This document shows, one piece after another, positions 59,773 through 64,000 of a stretch of DNA of 64,000 nucleotides. Origin of the DNA: JAWWPG01 sp963820035 (lineage in GTDB: Bacteria; Actinomycetota; Actinomycetes; Propionibacteriales; Nocardioidaceae). The stretch's first letter is position 1. The number at the start of each line of letters is the position of its first letter. Under the pieces are notes generated by a model. It did not search any database and was not told the origin of the DNA. It saw only the letters and a program-made list of their open reading frames with translations. The position numbers and the translations under genes were made by a program. Location of the stretch: contig CAWFYK010000007.1 in assembly GCA_963820035.1 (NCBI GenBank), forward strand, positions 124,001-188,000, in the 5' to 3' direction.

Positions 59773-61110
59773 TCACTGTCCGGCCGCGACGAACGCGGCA
59801 TACGTTGGCTCGATCGTGGCCTCGGGGCCGACCCGTCCGGCGATCGCGTCGAGTGTCTTCAACCCGTCGCCGGTGTTGAAGGCGACCGTCTCGACCTCGG
59901 GGTCCAGCACTCCAGTGTCCACGAGCTTCTTGAGAGTGGCCACGGTAACCCCGCCGGCCGTCTCGCCGAAGATGCCCTCGGTGCGGGCAAGCAGTTCGAT
60001 GCCCGCACGCACCTCGTCGTCCGACACGGACTCGACCGCGCCTCCCGTGCGACGGCAGACGTCGAGGACGTAGGGGCCGTCGGCCGGACTGCCGATCGAG
60101 AGGGACTTGACGATGGTGTCGGGCTTGACCGGGCGGACGACGTCACGACCGGACCGGAATGCGGTCGCCACCGGGGAGCAGCCGTCTGCCTGCGCCCCGT
60201 AGATGCGGTACGGCGAGTCGTCCACCAGGCCGACCGAAGCAAGCTCGCGGAAGCCCTTGTCCACCTTCGTCAGTTGCGACCCCGAAGCCACCGGTATGAC
60301 GACCTGGCCGGGCAACCGCCACCCGAGCTGTTCCGCGACCTCGAAGGCCAGCGTCTTGGAGCCCTCCGAGTAGTAGGGCCGGACGTTGACGTTCACGAAC
60401 GCCCAGTCGTCCTCCTCAGCCGCGATCTCGGTGGCCAGTCGGTTGACGTCGTCGTAGTTGCCCTTGACCGCGACCAGCCGGCCGCCGTAGACCGCCGTCG
60501 TGAGCACTTTAGCCTGCTCCAGGTCGTCGGGGATGAGCACGACGCTCTCCATCCCGGCGCGCGCCGCGGCCGCCGCGACGGCGTTGGCGAGGTTTCCGGT
60601 CGACGGGCAGGCCAGCACGGTCAGCCCGAGCTCGCGGGCGGCTGCGAGTGCGACGGCCACCACCCGGTCCTTGAAGGAGTGCGTGGGGTTTCCCGAGTCG
60701 TCTTTGACCCACAGCGACCTCATGCCGAGGGCCTTGGCGAGGTTGTGCGCCGGTACCAGCCGGGTACAGCCCGGCTCGGTGTTCGGGATGCTCGCGATGT
60801 CGGGCCGCACGGGCAGCAGGGCGGCGTACCGCCAGATGCTCAAGGGACCCGCCTCGATCTCCGCACGAGTGATGCGGCCGTGGCGGGCGTAGTCGTAACC
60901 GACCTCGAGCGGGCCGAAGCACTCCGGACAGGCGTAAAGGGGGCCGAGCCGCTGCTCGGCGCCGCACTCACGGCAGACCAGGGCGCGAGCGTTCCCGAAC
61001 GGTCGTGGCCTCGGCTCTGCCGACCCCAGCCGCTCGGCGAGCGCGCGTCTGCTGCGCTCGGACACGGCCTTACGCCTGGTGCGCGACGAGACCTCAGTGG
61101 CGGTGGTCAT
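59773..61110 (-). CDS. thrC: Threonine synthase
   Basis: This 445-residue PLP enzyme converts O-phosphohomoserine to threonine. An N-terminal zinc ribbon (LVCRECGAEQRLGPLYACPECFGPLEV, about 43-70) precedes the fold II PLP domain, with the PLP lysine in DSGNPTHSFKDRVV (about 136-149) and the phosphate loop in CPSTGNLANAVAAAAAR. The C-terminal half has IFGETAGGVTVATL. ATG at 61110 has GAGGA six bases upstream. The frame extends 11 codons further without support. It forms an operon with cysO. Confidence 0.94.
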   Translation of the reverse strand: MTTATEVSSRTRRKAVSERSRRALAERLGSAEPRPRPFGNARALVCRECGAEQRLGPLYACPECFGPLEVGYDYARHGRITRAEIEAGPLSIWRYAALLPVRPDIASIPNTEPGCTRLVPAHNLAKALGMRSLWVKDDSGNPTHSFKDRVVAVALAAARELGLTVLACPSTGNLANAVAAAAARAGMESVVLIPDDLEQAKVLTTAVYGGRLVAVKGNYDDVNRLATEIAAEEDDWAFVNVNVRPYYSEGSKTLAFEVAEQLGWRLPGQVVIPVASGSQLTKVDKGFRELASVGLVDDSPYRIYGAQADGCSPVATAFRSGRDVVRPVKPDTIVKSLSIGSPADGPYVLDVCRRTGGAVESVSDDEVRAGIELLARTEGIFGETAGGVTVATLKKLVDTGVLDPEVETVAFNTGDGLKTLDAIAGRVGPEATIEPTYAAFVAAGQ

Positions 61111-61449
61111 CACATTCCTCACGTCAGTTGGGCTTCGCCCCACTATGCCGGGGGTGCTCCGGCGCTCCTCGGTGCCGACCGCATCCTGAGACAGCGTCTC
61201 GCTGCGCGGACTTCGGCCGGTGGAACCCTCGCGCGGTCGGTTGGGGGTCGAGTTTCAAGCGGCAGTGGTGGCCGCGGGTACCTGCGCCGTTGCGTGCTGC
61301 TGGGCGCTGGCGGTCGCGGTGGCTGATGGGACAACACCCGCCTCGCCTTCATGGCTGAAAGCAGCTGACCGACCGCGCACCGCACGATATGTCCCCATGC
61401 CCTCCGCCAGCGCCAGGCCAGACTGAGCCGGCCGGCGTACCCGCAGCCG
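61111..61449. other. Long leader region before thrC
   Basis: No gene is visible between otsB and thrC. Near thrC the minus strand has a short hairpin GGGGCGAAGCCC (about 61128-61139 complement). I looked for cobalamin, SAM and threonine-type leader features and recognised none. The otsB stop is at the far end. Confidence 0.45.
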
Positions 61450-62277
61450 TCAGGCGAGCAGGGCGGTGAGGTCGGTGACCAAGGCGAGGACGCCGGGCGG
61501 GCCGTCGACGACGAGGTCGGCCCGGTCGGCCAGCTCGGTGACCTCGGCTGAGCCGGAGCAGACCAGGAGCCCGCCGCCTCCGGTCGCCCGCCAGGACGAG
61601 ACTGCATCGAACGCGGCGAGGTCGCCCAGGTCGTCCCCGGTGAACATCAGCGACCGGGCATCGACCTCAGCCGCCAGCCCGAGGAGGGCCCGTCCTTTGT
61701 CCATGCCGGGCGGGCGGAGCTCGATGACGAGGCGGCCGGGTTCGGCGGCGAGACCGGACCGCTCGGCCAGCGCGAGAAGTGGTTCCCGCAGTCTCTCGTA
61801 GGCCGCTGACGGTTGGGCCGAACGGCGCACGTGGACGGCGACCGCGAGCCCCTTGTCCTCGATGACAGCGTCGGGTACGCCGGCCGCCTCGATGAGCGCC
61901 GGCAGCGCGTCACGGGCGGCTTCCAGACCAGCTGGCGGATCGACGGTCGTGAACGCGCCGGTGGCGGCATCCCAGCGTTCGAGCCCGTACTGGCCGAGCA
62001 GCACGAGGTGCTCGAGGCCCGGGAGCTCCGCCAGTCCGGCCAGCTCGACAGCCACCCGGGCGGGCCGGCCCGTGATGATGGCGACCTGTCCGGCGTGGTG
62101 GGCGAGCGCCGCGATGGCCTCGATGACGCCGGGCTGCGGGGCCGCGGCGGCCGGGTCGTCGACGATCGGGGATAGCGTGCCGTCGTAGTCGAACGCCACC
62201 AGCGCATGTGCCGGCTCGGCGAGGATCGAGTCGAGTCCGGCGCGGCCCTGCTGGGTCGTCGGGGCGATGTCAGGCAT
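61450..62277 (-). CDS. otsB: Trehalose-6-phosphate phosphatase
   Basis: This 275-residue HAD-superfamily enzyme removes phosphate from trehalose-6-phosphate. Motif I LVAFDYDGTLSPIVDD is at about 27-42, motif II is VAIITGRPARV near 70, the cap domain spans about 90-190 with VIELRPPGMDKGRALLGL, and motif IV is FTGDDLGDLAAFDAV near 217. ATG at 62277 follows GGGGGC; a TTG at 62289 is in frame. The partner synthase otsA lies 1 kb away on the other strand, with two conserved genes between. Confidence 0.94.
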   Translation of the reverse strand: MPDIAPTTQQGRAGLDSILAEPAHALVAFDYDGTLSPIVDDPAAAAPQPGVIEAIAALAHHAGQVAIITGRPARVAVELAGLAELPGLEHLVLLGQYGLERWDAATGAFTTVDPPAGLEAARDALPALIEAAGVPDAVIEDKGLAVAVHVRRSAQPSAAYERLREPLLALAERSGLAAEPGRLVIELRPPGMDKGRALLGLAAEVDARSLMFTGDDLGDLAAFDAVSSWRATGGGGLLVCSGSAEVTELADRADLVVDGPPGVLALVTDLTALLA

Positions 62278-62304
62278 GCCCCCAGTCAACCAGGCCCGCG
62301 GGCG

Positions 62305-62784
62305 TCAGCTGCTGGCGAGGATGACGGTGAGCCGGTCGAACTGCATCGGCGCGACGGCCGGGCGCAGCCGGGTGATGTGCAACACCTTCGCCAGCTTGGC
62401 GGCGTCGGCCTTGAGTTGAGGCGGGTAGTAGACCGTGTCCTCCGGGATGTTTCCGTACCAGTTGTCGGTCGCCGCGACGCTCCACCCGGCACCGCGGAGG
62501 ATGCTGGCCTTCTGCGACGCGAGGTGGGCGATCCCGGTGTTGTTGAAGACGACGACGAGCACATGGGGCACCACGTCGGTCTTGGGCGTCTTGTGCGGCT
62601 TGGGCGACGGCTTCGTCGGTTGGGTCGGCGTTGTGTGGGTCGTCACCGGTGGGGTCACGACGTGGTGGATCGGCGCCGAGGCCGGTGCCGAGGCGGCAGA
62701 TGCGGTCGAGATCACGGCGTAGCCGGCGCCGGACGCCAGCACCAGGGCGAGGCTGCCGAGAGTGACGACGGAGGGCAGCGCCAC
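62305..62784 (-). CDS. LytR_C-domain membrane protein
   Basis: This 159-residue protein has an N-terminal membrane helix (VVTLGSLALVLASGAGYAVISTASA), a Pro/Thr-rich external linker (PTQPTKPSPKPHKTPKTD) and a LytR_C domain (VPHVLVVVFNNTGIAHLASQKASILRGAGWSVAATDNW). LytR_C domains accompany enzymes that attach wall polymers. The GTG at 62784 is one base past the DUF3263 stop, so the two genes are coupled. It precedes otsB by 27 bp in the same direction. Confidence 0.82.
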   Translation of the reverse strand: MALPSVVTLGSLALVLASGAGYAVISTASAASAPASAPIHHVVTPPVTTHTTPTQPTKPSPKPHKTPKTDVVPHVLVVVFNNTGIAHLASQKASILRGAGWSVAATDNWYGNIPEDTVYYPPQLKADAAKLAKVLHITRLRPAVAPMQFDRLTVILASS

Positions 62785-62785
62785 G

Positions 62786-63085
62786 TCAGACCTCGATCCC
62801 GAGCCGTCGGGCCGAACGCTGCCGCTGCCGGGCCGCACGCAGCCGCCGCAACCTCTTGACGAGGAGGGGGTCGAAGGCGAGCGCCTCGGGCCTGTCGATG
62901 AGCGCGTTGAGAACCTGGTAGTAACGGGTCGCCGACATGGCGAACTGCTCCCTGACCGCCTGCTCCTTCGCGCCGGCGTACTTCCACCACAAGCGCTCGA
63001 AGGAGAGGATCTGCTGGTCCCGCTCGGAGAGCTCGGCTCCGGCGCGAGCCGCTTGAGCCGAGGTCACGACGTTCGCAGCGTCCAT
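62786..63085 (-). CDS. DUF3263 family protein
   Basis: This 99-residue actinobacterial protein has the DUF3263 core LSERDQQILSFERLWWKYAGAKEQAVREQFAMSATRYYQVLNALID (about 20-64), which looks like a helix-turn-helix-type helical bundle, and a basic C-terminal tail (VKRLRRLRAARQRQRSARRLG). DNA binding is plausible but not shown. AGGAG lies eight bases before the ATG. Confidence 0.85.
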   Translation of the reverse strand: MDAANVVTSAQAARAGAELSERDQQILSFERLWWKYAGAKEQAVREQFAMSATRYYQVLNALIDRPEALAFDPLLVKRLRRLRAARQRQRSARRLGIEV

Positions 63086-63235
63086 CGGGTCGACTCCTGA
63101 GACGGCTCACGGTGGAGATCGCGGATCGCCCCACCTGCGTTGATCATCCTAGGCGACAAACAACATCGATGTCATTTGCCCCCGCCTGGTGTGTCCCGGC
63201 CATCCTACGAGGAGCAGTGGGCGCCGTAGCGCCGT

Positions 63236-63241
63236 TAAAGT
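63236..63241 (+). promoter_or_regulatory. -10 box (TAAAGT) of otsA, leaderless layout
   Basis: TAAAGT, six bases, then the otsA ATG at 63248; no Shine-Dalgarno sequence. Confidence 0.5.
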
Positions 63242-63247
63242 GGCCCA

Positions 63248-64000
63248 ATGCCTGGGAAGAAGCTGCAGAGCTCGTTCGTCGTCGTGGCCAACCGCCTGCC
63301 GGTCGACCGGGTCCCGAAGGACGACGGCGGAACCCCCGAATGGCGGACGTCGCCCGGCGGACTGGTGACCGCGCTCGAGCCGGTCCTGCGGGAGCAGGAC
63401 GGGGTCTGGGTGGGCTGGCCCGGTGGCCCCCTCGACAACGACAAACCCTTCGAGGCAGACGGGCTCACCCTGAAGCCGGTGAACCTCGAGCCCGACGAGT
63501 TCGAGCAGTACTACGAAGGAATGTCCAACAGCACGTTATGGCCGCTCTACCACGACCTGGTCGCGAAGCCGCAGTTCCACCGCGAATGGTGGGACGCCTA
63601 TCGCCGGGTCAACCGGCGGTTCGCGGAGGCGGCCGCGGAGTGCGTCGGTCACCACGGCGTGGTCTGGGTGCAGGACTACCAGCTCCAGCTCGTTCCCACG
63701 ATGCTGCGCGAGATGCGGCCCGACGTCCGGATCGGCTTCTTCCTCCACATCCCGTTCCCGCCGAGCGAGCTCTTCCGCCAGCTGCCGTGGCGAGACCGGC
63801 TCCTCGAGGGGATGCTCGGCGCCGACCTCGTCGGCTTCCAGCGGCCCGGCGGCGCCTCCAACTTCGCCCGGCTGGTGCGGCAGCGGCTCGGCCACAAAAC
63901 CCACCGGGACCGCATCGAGCTCGACGACGGCCGCACCGTCCGGGCTCGCAGCTACCCGATCTCGATCGACTTCCGCCAGCTCGAGCAGCTCGCCCGCACC
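63248..64000 (+). CDS. otsA: Trehalose-6-phosphate synthase, cut by window end
   Basis: The first 251 residues of a GT20 glycosyltransferase that joins UDP- or GDP-glucose to glucose-6-phosphate. Family motifs are FVVVANRLPVDRV near the start, TSPGGLVTALEPVL (about 37-50), VWVGWPGG, WVQDYQLQLVPTMLRE (about 140-155) and RIGFFLHIPFPPSELFRQLPWR (about 161-182) with LLGADLVGFQ-type sequence after it. The C-terminal nucleotide-sugar domain lies beyond the window. ATG at 63248 follows TAAAGT by six bases. It is divergent from DUF3263. Confidence 0.95.
   Translation, partial: MPGKKLQSSFVVVANRLPVDRVPKDDGGTPEWRTSPGGLVTALEPVLREQDGVWVGWPGGPLDNDKPFEADGLTLKPVNLEPDEFEQYYEGMSNSTLWPLYHDLVAKPQFHREWWDAYRRVNRRFAEAAAECVGHHGVVWVQDYQLQLVPTMLREMRPDVRIGFFLHIPFPPSELFRQLPWRDRLLEGMLGADLVGFQRPGGASNFARLVRQRLGHKTHRDRIELDDGRTVRARSYPISIDFRQLEQLART

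Noticed and set aside
61111..61449. Riboswitch in front of thrC
   Set aside because: GCCACTG-like words were seen on the minus strand, but the order and spacing of a cobalamin or SAM riboswitch are missing.

Overview
The window is a high-GC genome fragment, very probably from an Actinomycetota bacterium. The order Propionibacteriales (a Nocardioidaceae-like organism) would fit, but that is inference. Signs of the phylum include a bifunctional PriA (HisA/TrpF) in the his operon, DUF222-HNH (13E12-type) genes, a CysO-like sulfur carrier, DUF3263 and LytR_C proteins, HrcA/CIRCE control of groEL, an XPB-type bacterial helicase pair, and many start codons that sit six bases behind a TANNNT-like -10 box, which is the layout of leaderless mRNAs.

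Layout. 1-4467: the end of a secreted subtilase, an acyl-CoA ligase and an ABC exporter pair. 4559-8576: a helicase-associated protein, a CGNR-type regulator and an XPB helicase. 8694-12951: a TPR protein, a repeat lipoprotein and a DUF1501/DUF1800 pair. 13218-15171: a HAD phosphatase, then hisE-hisG. 15282-16614: a decayed MMPL transporter followed by a large palindromic repeat element. 16627-22244: the tightly overlapped hisDCBH-priA-hisFI operon on the minus strand, divergent from helD. 24483-30544: a DUF2510/scramblase-like protein, an HD protein, a DUF4031/LD-carboxypeptidase fusion with cutC, a C39 peptidase and a lipoprotein.

30576-39748 holds a nearly complete aerobic CO-dehydrogenase-type cluster: coxD, coxE and an XdhC-family gene, then a methyltransferase, then coxS, coxL, coxM and coxG. 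CoxL carries the form II loop AYRGAGR. coxG is frameshifted in a G6 tract. 39958-46984 is a mixed block of small enzymes (methyltransferase, cupin, VOC proteins, nucleotidyltransferase, MOSC). Within it, a DUF222-HNH gene and a duplicated 3' remnant of such a gene flank a frameshifted nucleoside kinase. 47092-56971 is rich in peptidases: two S53 sedolisins, an S33-like hydrolase, an M19 dipeptidase, and an orphan HExxH metalloprotease whose N-terminus resembles cargo of contractile injection systems. A MocA-like enzyme in this stretch may serve molybdenum cofactor maturation for the cox enzyme.

57119-64000: a 43-residue membrane peptide, groEL with two CIRCE operators over its promoter, cysO-thrC, and the trehalose genes otsB and otsA (the latter cut by the window end) around LytR_C and DUF3263 genes.

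The most unusual non-coding feature is a family of 22-bp tandem units. It forms a roughly 0.7-kb imperfect palindrome at 15909-16614 and occurs as degenerate copies at about 25887-25950 and 36444-36508. No tRNA, rRNA, transposase or CRISPR array was recognised.
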